A DNA stretch of 64,000 nucleotides, taken from Methylobacter sp. S3L5C (GTDB taxonomy: Bacteria; Pseudomonadota; Gammaproteobacteria; Methylococcales; Methylomonadaceae). Of the stretch, positions 17,035 through 25,607 are shown one piece after another. Positions within the stretch are counted from its first letter, which is position 1. Each line of letters starts with the position of its first letter. The translations under genes were made by a program, and so were the position numbers. The stretch lies in the NCBI RefSeq assembly GCF_022788635.1, contig NZ_CP076024.1, positions 1 to 64,000 of the forward strand, written 5' to 3'. The notes beneath the pieces were generated by a model that was not told the origin of the DNA, did no database searches, and saw nothing but the letters and a program-made list of their open reading frames with translations.

Positions 17035-17451
17035 TTATCCTTGAAGTACACTTAATAAACCCTTGATATCACCTTGAACCATGGTTACAGCCATTTCATA
17101 ACGCAGCGCATTTTCAGTAAAGGCATTACGTTCGACATCCATATCTACGGTATTACCGTCCATACTGTTTTGCATGGGGGTACGTAAGGCAACGTAAGTA
17201 TCCATTCCGGATAACGATGAACCGGCAGCAAGATGCCCTGGATTGGTTTGCGTTAAGGTACTAGCAACAGAGGCTATTGGTCTACTATTCGTCAGTGCCG
17301 CCTGCATAACCTTGCCAAAATCCAGATCCCGCGCCTTGTAATTGGGCGTATCGGCATTGGCAATATTGGAAGCTAATAACTGCTGGCGCTGACTGCGAAA
17401 ACGCAAAGCATTTTCATAAAAGCCCAACGCATTATCCAATTTTCCGGTCAT
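17035..17451 (-). CDS. flgB: Flagellar proximal rod protein FlgB
   Basis: The 138-residue protein is the first gene of the flgBCDEFGHIJ run. It carries the rod motif '[20 protein letters not shown]' and the C-terminal '[20 protein letters not shown]' seen in FlgB. A strong AGGAGG site lies 7 nt before the ATG. The operon promoter must lie in the 454-bp gap shared with flgA, but I could not identify a convincing sigma-54 or sigma-28 site. Confidence 0.96.
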   Translation of the reverse strand: MTGKLDNALGFYENALRFRSQRQQLLASNIANADTPNYKARDLDFGKVMQAALTNSRPIASVASTLTQTNPGHLAAGSSLSGMDTYVALRTPMQNSMDGNTVDMDVERNAFTENALRYEMAVTMVQGDIKGLLSVLQG

Positions 17452-17905
17452 CGCATACCCTCCTTACTTTATTAAAATATGGGCTTTCGAATACCTCAAG
17501 TAAACGGCAACCACTTTTTTACACCATAATTATAAGTAAATCCTGAGTAATGAATTGACCAATAAAAGACCAAAACAGCCCTTAGCTTAAACCTTACCTT
17601 GCCTTGTGATTACATAATATTGGGTTATAATTTGTGTTTAAGACAAAACCGTGGGTAATCAAAAAAAACAGCAGCTTGCCCCACATAACCCGACACCACA
17701 GCCTTGCGCAACTCTGGCACGTCTCTGCGGTGATCAACTCCTGCACTGCTTAGCTGTTACCTTGAAGCGGAACGCCAAGATGAATAATTATTTTTTGGAA
17801 GTTGCCTTATTGCGCTATTAGCCATTCAAATTTACAGGAACAATAATTACAATAGCGAAGCAGTCAATAAAATACGCAAGGAATATTTTTTGTGAACAAA
17901 CTAAC
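17452..17905. other. Divergent flgB/flgA control region with possible structured RNA
   Basis: No gene of credible length; a 13-codon ATG frame at 17780 follows GGAACGCCAAG. A sigma-70-like promoter pair lies at 17604-17631 on the plus strand. Downstream sequence can fold: GGGTTAT (17622-17628) with ATAACCC (about 17685), enclosing GTGGG with CCCAC; then CACCACAG with CTGCGGTG (about 17694-17735). Confidence 0.5.
17604..17631 (+). promoter_or_regulatory. Candidate sigma-70 promoter upstream of flgA
   Basis: TTGTGA (17604-17609), a 16-nt spacer, then a perfect TATAAT (17626-17631). It lies about 275 bp before the flgA start, so it would give a long leader or a separate small RNA. Confidence 0.45.
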
Positions 17906-18625
17906 ATGGTAACGAAAATCCTTTTTTTTAAAAATACTTTAGGTGTCTTACTGACTGTCTTGTTGTCAATCCAATTGGCTTGGGCACAAGCTGACCCACA
18001 GTTGCAGAACCACGAAGAGTTGCGCGGTCGTGCCATACAATTTCTTACCACCCTACCGGGTGTAACTCATGAGTCAAAAATCAAAGTCACCCTACCGGAT
18101 TCCCAACTGAGTTTAGTAAACTGCGAGTCACTTGAATTTTTCCTGCCCACGGGAAGCAGTCAACACGGCAATATGCGCCTGGGAGCTCGCTGCACAGCAC
18201 CACAAGCATGGTCGCTTTATCTGATTGCAAGTATCCTGCAACCAGTAACACACTTCATCACTCTTAGGGCCATGGAAAAAGGCCAAGCAGTTAACCTTAA
18301 TGATGTAACGGCAAACTCTGTTTATGAGCAACATCCGCCAAACGGCTTGATTAACGACCCGCAAGAACTGGCAGGCCGCACCCTTATTCGCCCATTGCCG
18401 GCAGGTGCTTCTTTACGCAGCAATGACTTGCATACCGAGCCAACATTGACCCGAGGACAAACTGTCAAAATTATTGCTACCGGAAAAGGCTTCGGAATCA
18501 CCTATGAAGGGAAATCACTTGCCAACGCCATGGCCGGAGAAGCTGTCCAAGTGCGCACACAATCAAATCATATAATCAGCGGAATCGCTCGAACAGGAGG
18601 TATTGTCGAGATTGTCGGCAATTAA
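17906..18625 (+). CDS. flgA: Flagellar P-ring assembly chaperone FlgA
   Basis: The 239-residue periplasmic chaperone for P-ring (FlgI) assembly. The signal peptide ends at 'LAWA' (Ala27). The C-terminal SAF/FlgA region contains 'LRAMEKGQAVNLNDVT', 'LAGRTLIRPLPAGASLRSND', and ends 'RTGGIVEIVGN'. No strong ribosome site lies next to the only in-frame ATG; AAGGAA lies about 22 nt upstream, so initiation may be weak. It is divergent from flgB and followed by flgM under a separate promoter. Confidence 0.93.
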   Translation: MVTKILFFKNTLGVLLTVLLSIQLAWAQADPQLQNHEELRGRAIQFLTTLPGVTHESKIKVTLPDSQLSLVNCESLEFFLPTGSSQHGNMRLGARCTAPQAWSLYLIASILQPVTHFITLRAMEKGQAVNLNDVTANSVYEQHPPNGLINDPQELAGRTLIRPLPAGASLRSNDLHTEPTLTRGQTVKIIATGKGFGITYEGKSLANAMAGEAVQVRTQSNHIISGIARTGGIVEIVGN

Positions 18626-18672
18626 CTTTGAGACATTAAGAATGTATCACGAAAATATTATGCTATAACTTC

Positions 18673-18699
18673 TAAAGTTTTTCACGACTTTGCCGTTAA
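18673..18699 (+). promoter_or_regulatory. Sigma-28 (FliA) promoter of flgM
   Basis: TAAAGTTT (18673-18680), an 11-nt spacer, then GCCGTTAA (18692-18699). It has the same 15-of-16 match to the FliA consensus and the same -10 as the flagellin promoter. The flgM ATG is 83 nt further on. Confidence 0.93.
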
Positions 18700-18781
18700 T
18701 ACGTTTAAAGAACGGATAAGCCCATTCTGCATAACCCGCAGAGCTTACAAGAATGCAGTCAAAAACTTTAAAGGAACGCTC

Positions 18782-19207
18782 ATGAAAATTGACAACCCGG
18801 TTGGAAATATAACCAACCCACCCCCCATAGATTTCCAGCCAAAGCACGTTAAAGCGACTGAAGCACCACCAGTTAGCCCGACCCCAAGCAGCAGCGTACA
18901 GCTTTCTGAACAGCTCCAGGCGCTAGGTGCACTATCCCCGGACACAGGCATTTTTAACGCAGAAAAAGTTAATAAAATAAAAGCCGCCATCGCCGAAGGT
19001 ACTTTTCAAGTTAACGCAACCATCGTTGCTGAAGGCATGATAACTACTGCAAAAGACTTAATGGTCGCATCTAAAAGCTTGGTAGAAGCTGCTGACAACC
19101 AGAACGATGAACATTTTAAAACTGATTCTATTACCTCCGCTGCCAACCTCATCGTTGACTCGGACAGCCTGAAAGCCAAGGCAAAAGATTTGACCAAATT
19201 GCGTTAA
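18782..19207 (+). CDS. flgM: Anti-sigma-28 factor FlgM, C-terminally extended
   Basis: FlgM binds FliA until the hook is complete and is then exported, releasing sigma-28 for late genes. The recognisable core is residues 37-100 ('VQLSEQLQALG' then 'FNAEKVNKIKAAIAEGTFQV' then 'IAEGMITTAKDLM'), with a disordered Pro-rich N terminus. At 141 residues it exceeds the usual size of about 95-105 because of roughly 45 extra residues after the core. No flgN chaperone gene follows, as it does in many flagellar clusters. Its own sigma-28 promoter makes it autoregulated through FliA. Confidence 0.93.
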   Translation: MKIDNPVGNITNPPPIDFQPKHVKATEAPPVSPTPSSSVQLSEQLQALGALSPDTGIFNAEKVNKIKAAIAEGTFQVNATIVAEGMITTAKDLMVASKSLVEAADNQNDEHFKTDSITSAANLIVDSDSLKAKAKDLTKLR

Positions 19208-19575
19208 TCATATTTTTTCAACTCAACTTAGGATCCGGATCCTGTATAACAAACTTGAACAAGCTGATGCTTTTTCGACAAGGCTCTCTTAAGCAAAACC
19301 AAAGACTCTAGATTAAATGTAAAGGCGCATCAAGTTATTCAAATATTTCATGCTTATACCTATATAGTCAGCCATCGTTAAAATCAACACTTTATTTCAA
19401 AAGTGCGTGAATATTCATTCAGCAAAATATAAAACACGCTATCTATATCCTGAATGATAAATAGCGGTGAATTTACCGCCGTTCTCTAGCATACCGTAAA
19501 ATCCTTTTGCTCTCATAATAGGAATCCTTGTTCTCTCACCAATAATGACACGGTGCATCGACTTAGGAGCTCCAT
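19208..19575. other. Gap between flgM and flhB
   Basis: No gene seen. It contains a 12-bp palindrome GGATCCGGATCC near 19231 and a small hairpin (GCGGT with ACCGC, about 19465-19480). AGGAGCTCC before 19576 is the flhB ribosome site. A promoter for flhB-flhA-flhF is expected here but none was identified. Confidence 0.5.
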
Positions 19576-20757
19576 ATGTCAGAAGAAAGTGATCTCGAAA
19601 AAACAGAACCCGCCTCGCAGCGCCGCATTGACAAGGCTCGCGAAGACGGTGACGTCCCTCGCTCCCGTGAACTCGCTACTTTTACCGTATTAATTGCCGC
19701 CACACTCGGCTTTTGGATATCGGGTGAAGCAATGGTACAACAACTCAAACATATGTTAACTATGGGCTTAAGCTTTGAACGCGCCCAAATAATGGACCCC
19801 TCCCAACTAGGGATTGGACTTGCACAGCAACTGGTTGACTTACTATTGGCTTTTGCACCACTAGCCGGACTGCTAATGCTAGCAGCGCTATTTTCACCCA
19901 TGCTGATTGGTGGCTGGTTGTTTAGCGCAAAAGCATTGGGACCTAATTTTGGCAAGATGAACCCGATGACAGGCTTGGGTAATATGTTATCCATCCGTGC
20001 ACTGGTCGAACTACTCAAAGCCATCGGTAAAACATTATTAGTCAGTTTTGTGGCTTGGGCTGTGGTTACCTCACAATTTGATGCCATCTTTGCATTAATC
20101 GCGCAGTCACCTGCCGTAAGCAGTGTGCGCCAAGGACATTTATTATTAATATGCTTTACCGCGTTAGTTGCTGCTCTGGCAGTCATTGCCTTAATTGATG
20201 CCCCTTATCAAATGCTGCATTACGCAAAAAAACTGATGATGACACGCGAGGATATCAGACAAGAATCCAAAGAATCCAACGGCAACCCGGAAATCAAAGC
20301 GAAGATTCGCGCCCAACAACGTGCAATGGCACGTAGGCGCATGATGGCCGATGTCCCAACCGCTGACGTGGTAGTGACAAATCCAACCCACTATGCGGTT
20401 GCCTTAAAATATCCTGAAAACGCCAATCATGCACCACTGGTCATCGCCAAGGGGATGAATGAAGTCGCCGCAAAAATTCGTGAGCTTGCCCTGGAACACA
20501 AAATTGTCTTAATGGAAGCGCCACCACTGGCCCGTGCACTTTATAGCCATGCCGAACTGGGCGAAGAAATTCCTGCACCGCTTTATGCTGCGGTGGCTCA
20601 AGTGCTTGCCTATGTTTTTCAATTGCGTGCCTGGCGAACCCATGGTGGACATGCACCGCAATTACCCGAGCAAATATCTGTCCCTCCCGGCATGGATACC
20701 TTGGAAACCATCAATGATGATTCCGGCAACGCTATCAAACCCGGAGTACTATCGTGA
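19576..20757 (+). CDS. flhB: Flagellar type III export gate protein FlhB
   Basis: The 393-residue inner-membrane export component and substrate-specificity switch. The N terminus has four transmembrane segments after the basic 'KTEPASQRRIDKAREDGDVP' signature. The cytoplasmic C-terminal domain carries the autocleavage motif NPTH ('VVVTNPTHYAVALKY'). An ideal AGGAG precedes the ATG. The stop overlaps the flhA GTG start (GTGA). Confidence 0.97.
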   Translation: MSEESDLEKTEPASQRRIDKAREDGDVPRSRELATFTVLIAATLGFWISGEAMVQQLKHMLTMGLSFERAQIMDPSQLGIGLAQQLVDLLLAFAPLAGLLMLAALFSPMLIGGWLFSAKALGPNFGKMNPMTGLGNMLSIRALVELLKAIGKTLLVSFVAWAVVTSQFDAIFALIAQSPAVSSVRQGHLLLICFTALVAALAVIALIDAPYQMLHYAKKLMMTREDIRQESKESNGNPEIKAKIRAQQRAMARRRMMADVPTADVVVTNPTHYAVALKYPENANHAPLVIAKGMNEVAAKIRELALEHKIVLMEAPPLARALYSHAELGEEIPAPLYAAVAQVLAYVFQLRAWRTHGGHAPQLPEQISVPPGMDTLETINDDSGNAIKPGVLS

Positions 20758-22823
20758 CATTACCTGGCTGGCTTGCACAGGTTAACGGTAAAGCACTGGC
20801 AGCACCAGGGCTGGTTGTCGCCATGCTGTCGCTAATGGTGTTACCGGTACCTGCATTCGTGCTCGATATTTTTTTTAGTTTCAATCTCGCCTTATCCATT
20901 ATCGTTCTGTTAACAGCCCTTTACACAATCAGGCCTCTTGACTTTATGGCCTTTCCAACGGTATTACTCTTTACTACCATGTTGCGCTTATCACTCAACG
21001 TCGCCTCGACACGTATTGTATTAACAGAAGGGCATAACGGCCCCGATGCCGCCGGTAAAGTTATTGAAGCTTTTGGTCACTTCCTAATTGGCGGTAACTA
21101 TCTGGTCGGTGTCGTGGTTTTTACCATTTTGACTATCATTAATTTTGTCGTAGTTACCAAGGGAGCCGGTCGGATTGCCGAAGTAGGCGCCAGATTTGCC
21201 CTGGATGCAATGCCGGGCAAACAAATGGCGATTGATGCCGATCTAAATGCCGGCCTGATCGGCGAAGCAGAAGCGCGCACACGCCGTAAAGAAGTTTCAC
21301 AGGAAGCGGAGTTTTATGGGGCTATGGATGGTGCCAGTAAATATGTACGTGGGGATGCCGTGGCAGGTATCATAATTGTCGTCGTAAATATGGTTGGTGG
21401 CTTACTGGTCGGTGTAATCCAGCATGAACTGGATTTTTCAACAGCAATTGCAACTTACACCATGCTTGCCATCGGTGACGGCCTGGTCGCCCAACTACCC
21501 TCCTTGATTATCTCTGTAGCGGCTGGTGCTGTAGTATCGCGTGTAGCGAGCGATCAGGATATCGGTAGCCAGTTAGTGACGCAATTGTTCATGAAGTCTC
21601 AGGTTCTTTATATAACGGCCGGCATTATTGGCGGACTGGGATTAATCCCCGGCATGCCACATCTGGCTTTTTGGATGCTGGCATTATTGATTGGGGGTTC
21701 TGCCTACTATTTTAAACACGTCAGGCAAACAGAGCCCGAAATAGACACAGCCGAACCTGTTATATCACCAGACATGAAAGAAGTGTCCTGGGAGGATGTA
21801 CTACCTATCCAAACATTAGGGCTCGAAGTCGGCTACCGACTCATTACCTTGGTTGACAAAGGCCCGGGAGCCGAGTTACTGGGTCGCATCAAGGGAGTTC
21901 GGAGAAAGTTTGCTCAAGAAGTAGGCTTTCTACCACCTCCCATCCATATTAACGACAATCTGGAGTTACGTCCGGCGGCCTATCGTATTACGTTGAAAGG
22001 CGTCGAAATCGGCGTCGGCGAAGCACACCCCGGTCAATTTCTGGCCATTAACTCCGGCATCGTAACCGGCACCTTACCGGGCACGCCAGTCAACGACCCT
22101 GCCTTTGGCCTGCCTGCCGTATGGATTGATTCCCAACTTCGCGAGCAAGCTCAAGCCATGGGTTATACTGCCGTTGATGCCAGCACCGTCGTAGCGACTC
22201 ATCTAAATCATTTAATGTCACTACATGCTGCCGACTTACTTGGCCGTCAGGAAGTACAAGCCCTGCTTGATCATCTGGGCAAAGTCGCACCCAAATTAGT
22301 TGAAGATCTGGTTCCCAATCTATTGCCTCTAGCCACGCTACAGAAGTTACTGCAAAACCTGCTGCTTGAGGATGTTTCCATCCGTGATATGCACACCATT
22401 ATAGAAACGATTGCAGAATATGCACCGCAAAGTCAGGATGCAAATTTCTTGACAGCAATCGTACGAATAGCAATGGGCCGAGCAATTGTGCAACAAATCG
22501 CCCCAGGAACTACGGAACTACCGGTAATGACGCTAGATAATCGCCTTGAGCAACTTTTATTACAAGCTTTGCACAGCAGCGGCCCTGAAGGAGGCGGCAT
22601 TGAACCCGGACTGGCCGAAACACTTGCAATACAAACGGCAAAAAGCACACAACTACAAGAACAATTGGGTTATGCTCCTGTTTTGCTGGTCCCGGCACCA
22701 CTCCGAGTAATGTTGGCCCGTTTTCTGCGCCGCAACTTACCCCAGTTAAAAGTCTTATCTCATGCAGAGTTGCCCGACTCTCTTACCATTAAAGTCACTA
22801 ATCTTGTTGGAGCATTAGTATGA
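20754..22823 (+). CDS. flhA: Flagellar type III export gate protein FlhA
   Basis: The 689-residue membrane gate of the flagellar export apparatus. The N-terminal half (about 20-320) has multiple transmembrane helices and the FHIPEP-type signature ('RLSLNVASTRIVL', 'GRIAEVGARFALDAMPGKQM'). The C-terminal cytosolic half binds chaperone-substrate complexes. A GTG start is chosen because it overlaps the flhB stop and no better start lies nearby. It overlaps flhF by 4 nt. Confidence 0.97.
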   Translation: MTLPGWLAQVNGKALAAPGLVVAMLSLMVLPVPAFVLDIFFSFNLALSIIVLLTALYTIRPLDFMAFPTVLLFTTMLRLSLNVASTRIVLTEGHNGPDAAGKVIEAFGHFLIGGNYLVGVVVFTILTIINFVVVTKGAGRIAEVGARFALDAMPGKQMAIDADLNAGLIGEAEARTRRKEVSQEAEFYGAMDGASKYVRGDAVAGIIIVVVNMVGGLLVGVIQHELDFSTAIATYTMLAIGDGLVAQLPSLIISVAAGAVVSRVASDQDIGSQLVTQLFMKSQVLYITAGIIGGLGLIPGMPHLAFWMLALLIGGSAYYFKHVRQTEPEIDTAEPVISPDMKEVSWEDVLPIQTLGLEVGYRLITLVDKGPGAELLGRIKGVRRKFAQEVGFLPPPIHINDNLELRPAAYRITLKGVEIGVGEAHPGQFLAINSGIVTGTLPGTPVNDPAFGLPAVWIDSQLREQAQAMGYTAVDASTVVATHLNHLMSLHAADLLGRQEVQALLDHLGKVAPKLVEDLVPNLLPLATLQKLLQNLLLEDVSIRDMHTIIETIAEYAPQSQDANFLTAIVRIAMGRAIVQQIAPGTTELPVMTLDNRLEQLLLQALHSSGPEGGGIEPGLAETLAIQTAKSTQLQEQLGYAPVLLVPAPLRVMLARFLRRNLPQLKVLSHAELPDSLTIKVTNLVGALV

Positions 22824-24037
22824 AAATTCAGCGCTTTTTTGCCTTGACAGCCCGCGAAGCCTTGAGTCTTGTACGTGAGGCTCTGGGCCCTGATGCGATC
22901 ATCCTGTCAAACCGCAATGTTGCCAACGGGGTCGAAATTCTTGCCTCTGATGAGAGAGGTTTTAACTCTGCAGTTGAGGAATCGCATAGCCCTAACCCGG
23001 TAGCGAAAAAAGCGGCACCGAGCGAACCTGCGCCAAAGGCCAATGCCGCTTCCGCCATCGTTCCTGACAACGACATGAACCTTATCATGAATGAAATCAA
23101 GGCAATGCGGGGCTCCTTGGAGTCCCAAATTGCCCTGCTAACATGGAACGATCAACATCAACGCTATCCGTCAAAATCCGGAATTTTACGGGAACTTGTG
23201 GCGATGGGCTTTAGCGCCAGTCTGTCGCGTTATCTCGCAAAAAATGCCCCCCCGGATAAAGATATAGAACAAGGGCTTGAATGGGCAAAGGGTGTTCTCT
23301 TGCGCAATTTATCCATACTAAAAAACGAAGACGAAATCCTTGATCAAGGTGGTATCTACGCACTGGTTGGCCCTACCGGTGTTGGTAAAACCACGACAAC
23401 GGCAAAACTGGCAGCGCGTTGTGTGATGCGCCATGGCCCAAGTAAACTGGCTTTAATTACCACTGACAGTTACCGGATTGGCGCTCATGAACAGCTACGG
23501 ATTTATGGCAAGATCCTCGGCGTCATGGTTCACACAGTCAGAGATGAGGCCGATCTAAGAATTGCACTAGATGAACTAAAGAACAAGCATATAGTTCTTA
23601 TCGATACCGTGGGCATGAGTCAACGGGATCAGATGGTCACTGAACAAATTGCCATGCTGTCAGGTACACGTGTGCCTATCAAACGACTACTGTGCCTCAA
23701 CACCACCAGCACTATTGAAACGCTAAACGAAGTTACACTTGCCTATCGAGGTTCCGGACTTGCAGGCTGTATTCTGACCAAACTGGACGAAGCAGTCACA
23801 CTCAGTAATGCACTGGATGTGGTGCTGAGATACAAACTTAAACTATTTTATGTAGGAACCGGTCAGCGCGTCCCGGAAGATTTACAAATGGTGGAATCAG
23901 AGAATCTGCTGGAACGAACCTTCGAACACCGACATTCGAGAAGTGCTACCCGCTACGAAGACCATGAATTGGCAGTTTTAATGGCTTGTGAAGCTACGCG
24001 CCAGAACTCGGACCTGGAGAATTTTAATGTCACATAA
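22820..24037 (+). CDS. flhF: SRP-type GTPase FlhF, flagellar placement
   Basis: The 405-residue SRP-family GTPase that places polar flagella. A basic N-terminal region is followed by an N domain and the G domain. The P-loop is residues 184-191 (GPTGVGKT). The G3 aspartate lies in 'LIDTVGMSQRD' and G4 in 'TKLDEA'. The family's partner FlhG stimulates its GTPase. It is coupled to flhA by a 4-nt overlap and overlaps flhG by 11 nt. Confidence 0.96.
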   Translation: MKIQRFFALTAREALSLVREALGPDAIILSNRNVANGVEILASDERGFNSAVEESHSPNPVAKKAAPSEPAPKANAASAIVPDNDMNLIMNEIKAMRGSLESQIALLTWNDQHQRYPSKSGILRELVAMGFSASLSRYLAKNAPPDKDIEQGLEWAKGVLLRNLSILKNEDEILDQGGIYALVGPTGVGKTTTTAKLAARCVMRHGPSKLALITTDSYRIGAHEQLRIYGKILGVMVHTVRDEADLRIALDELKNKHIVLIDTVGMSQRDQMVTEQIAMLSGTRVPIKRLLCLNTTSTIETLNEVTLAYRGSGLAGCILTKLDEAVTLSNALDVVLRYKLKLFYVGTGQRVPEDLQMVESENLLERTFEHRHSRSATRYEDHELAVLMACEATRQNSDLENFNVT

Positions 24038-24872
24038 TCAGGGTGTTGATCAGGCCGAAGGTTTGCGACGACTGCTGGGATCAGGCTCGATACGTATAAT
24101 TTCGTTTGTCTCGGCAGTACCTTCTACCCAGAAAAATCAACTGTTACAAAATCTTGCCGCTGCACTGGTGAAAGTTGGCAGTGAGGTTCATCTGCTTGAT
24201 GCAAGCCATTCACCGGAGGGTATCAGTTCTTGTACCTCAGTCCCCGCACCCGTTTTTCTATCGGATATTAACGCGGCTCAGAAACTGGTGAGTCAGGAAC
24301 AAAATCAGGGTATCTACATGAGCAAACTATCACGCGAGCCTATAAAGCAAATGACTGACCAGCCCAATGCCCTGAAAGATCTGTCCATGGCATTTCGTGA
24401 ACTCAGCCCCAAAAGCGGCTTCTGCCTGGTAGATACGCAACTGGATAATGATAATCCCTTCTTGTTATCTGAACTGGCCGAGGGCGATGTGGTTGTGCTG
24501 GCAACTAATACCATAGACTCCATCAAGTCTGCCTACCTGCAAATCAAGGAATTGCATACTGAACTGGGGCGCAGGTCTTACCAAGTACTAGTGATTAATG
24601 CTTCACCGGATCAAGCTAAAAAAATACAACAAAACTTGAGTCAAGCCGCCAACCTTTTTCTGGCGGTACCGTTAATATCGCTGGGATGTATCCCATCCGA
24701 TGAACATCTGTCTCGGGCCGTCCAACTCGGACGATCGGTCATCGAAGCCTTTCCCATGGCAGCCGCTTCAGTTGCATTCAGGGAAATTGCTACAAAGCTG
24801 GCTGATAAGCCAATGAGCATTAACCCTCCGTCTTCAATGTCTGACGGCCATTTCGCAAAAATGGAGGCATAA
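24027..24872 (+). CDS. flhG: FlhG/FleN-like MinD-family protein with degenerate ATP site
   Basis: The gene sits at the flhG position between flhF and fliA (281 residues). The ATG at 24027 follows CTGGAG and gives the N-terminal 'DQAEGLRRLL', the FlhG helix that activates the FlhF GTPase. The deviant Walker A of the family (KGGVGKT) is missing: the aligned stretch reads 'SAVPSTQKNQLLQNLA', so the glycines and the signature lysine are lost. The Asp of the switch ('LLDAS', 'LVDTQ') remains, but 'DTGAG' is not kept. The MinD-like fold seems intact. ATP binding, and hence ATP-driven dimerisation, looks unlikely, whereas FlhF contact is preserved. This is read directly from the sequence; the functional consequence is inference. 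Confidence 0.85.
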   Translation: MSHNQGVDQAEGLRRLLGSGSIRIISFVSAVPSTQKNQLLQNLAAALVKVGSEVHLLDASHSPEGISSCTSVPAPVFLSDINAAQKLVSQEQNQGIYMSKLSREPIKQMTDQPNALKDLSMAFRELSPKSGFCLVDTQLDNDNPFLLSELAEGDVVVLATNTIDSIKSAYLQIKELHTELGRRSYQVLVINASPDQAKKIQQNLSQAANLFLAVPLISLGCIPSDEHLSRAVQLGRSVIEAFPMAAASVAFREIATKLADKPMSINPPSSMSDGHFAKMEA

Positions 24873-24875
24873 CTT

Positions 24876-25607
24876 ATGTATGACGCGAAAGGCCGGGCAG
24901 CCAAGGAACCGATTCTTGATGAGCATATTCTGCTGGTTAAAAAACTGGCGCATCAACTCAAAGCCAAATTGCCTGCCAATATTGACGTAGATGATCTAAT
25001 TCAGGCAGGTATGCTAGGTCTGCTTGATGCGATGAGGCGGTATGAAAACACCCATCAAGCGCAGTTTGAGACCTACGCAACCTTGCGTATCCGGGGTGCC
25101 ATGGTTGATGAGTTAAGATGTATGGATTGGACGCCGCGCAGTGTCCGTCAGTCTATGCGCAAAATTGAAACTGCGATAACCGAAGTACAACATAAATTGG
25201 GACGCCCCCCCAGTGAAGAAGAAATTGCCAATAAACTCAATATCCCTTTGGCTGAGTATCAGAAAATGCTGACTAACGGTGCCGGTCATCAACTATTTTA
25301 TTTTGAGGATTTTACCAATGAAGAAGACGGCGAGCACTTTCTGGATCATTTCCATAAAGAATCATCACCAGATTTCTTACAGGACCTTATTGACCTTGAC
25401 TTACAAGATGCTCTGGCCGGATGCATTGAAGGGCTCCCCGAACGGGAAAAACTGTTAATGGCCCTCTATTATGAGCAAGAACTCAATCTCAAGGAAATCG
25501 GCGCGGTAATGGGGGTCACAGAATCTCGGGTATCGCAATTGCATAGTCAGGCCATCGCACGTATACGGGATATTCTCAGGGAGCAAAAATGGATTGGGGA
25601 AGCTTAG
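24876..25607 (+). CDS. fliA: Flagellar sigma factor FliA (sigma-28)
   Basis: The 243-residue RNA polymerase sigma factor for late flagellar genes. Region 2 ('DVDDLIQAGMLGLLDAMRRY', 'FETYATLRIRGAMVDELR') and region 4 ('LKEIGAVMGVTESRVSQLHS') are clear. It starts 4 bp after flhG. Two matching promoters occur in this window, upstream of flagellin and flgM. It overlaps motC by 19 nt. Confidence 0.97.
   Translation: MYDAKGRAAKEPILDEHILLVKKLAHQLKAKLPANIDVDDLIQAGMLGLLDAMRRYENTHQAQFETYATLRIRGAMVDELRCMDWTPRSVRQSMRKIETAITEVQHKLGRPPSEEEIANKLNIPLAEYQKMLTNGAGHQLFYFEDFTNEEDGEHFLDHFHKESSPDFLQDLIDLDLQDALAGCIEGLPEREKLLMALYYEQELNLKEIGAVMGVTESRVSQLHSQAIARIRDILREQKWIGEA

Noticed and set aside
17717-17735. TGGCACG...TGC as a sigma-54 site in the flgB/flgA gap
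   Set aside because: The GG to GC distance is one base short and the -12 element reads TGCGG; sigma-54 promoters are strict about spacing.
17640-17800. 6S RNA, 4.5S RNA or cyclic-di-GMP riboswitch in the flgB/flgA gap
   Set aside because: None of the conserved cores of these RNAs could be found; only generic stem potential is present.
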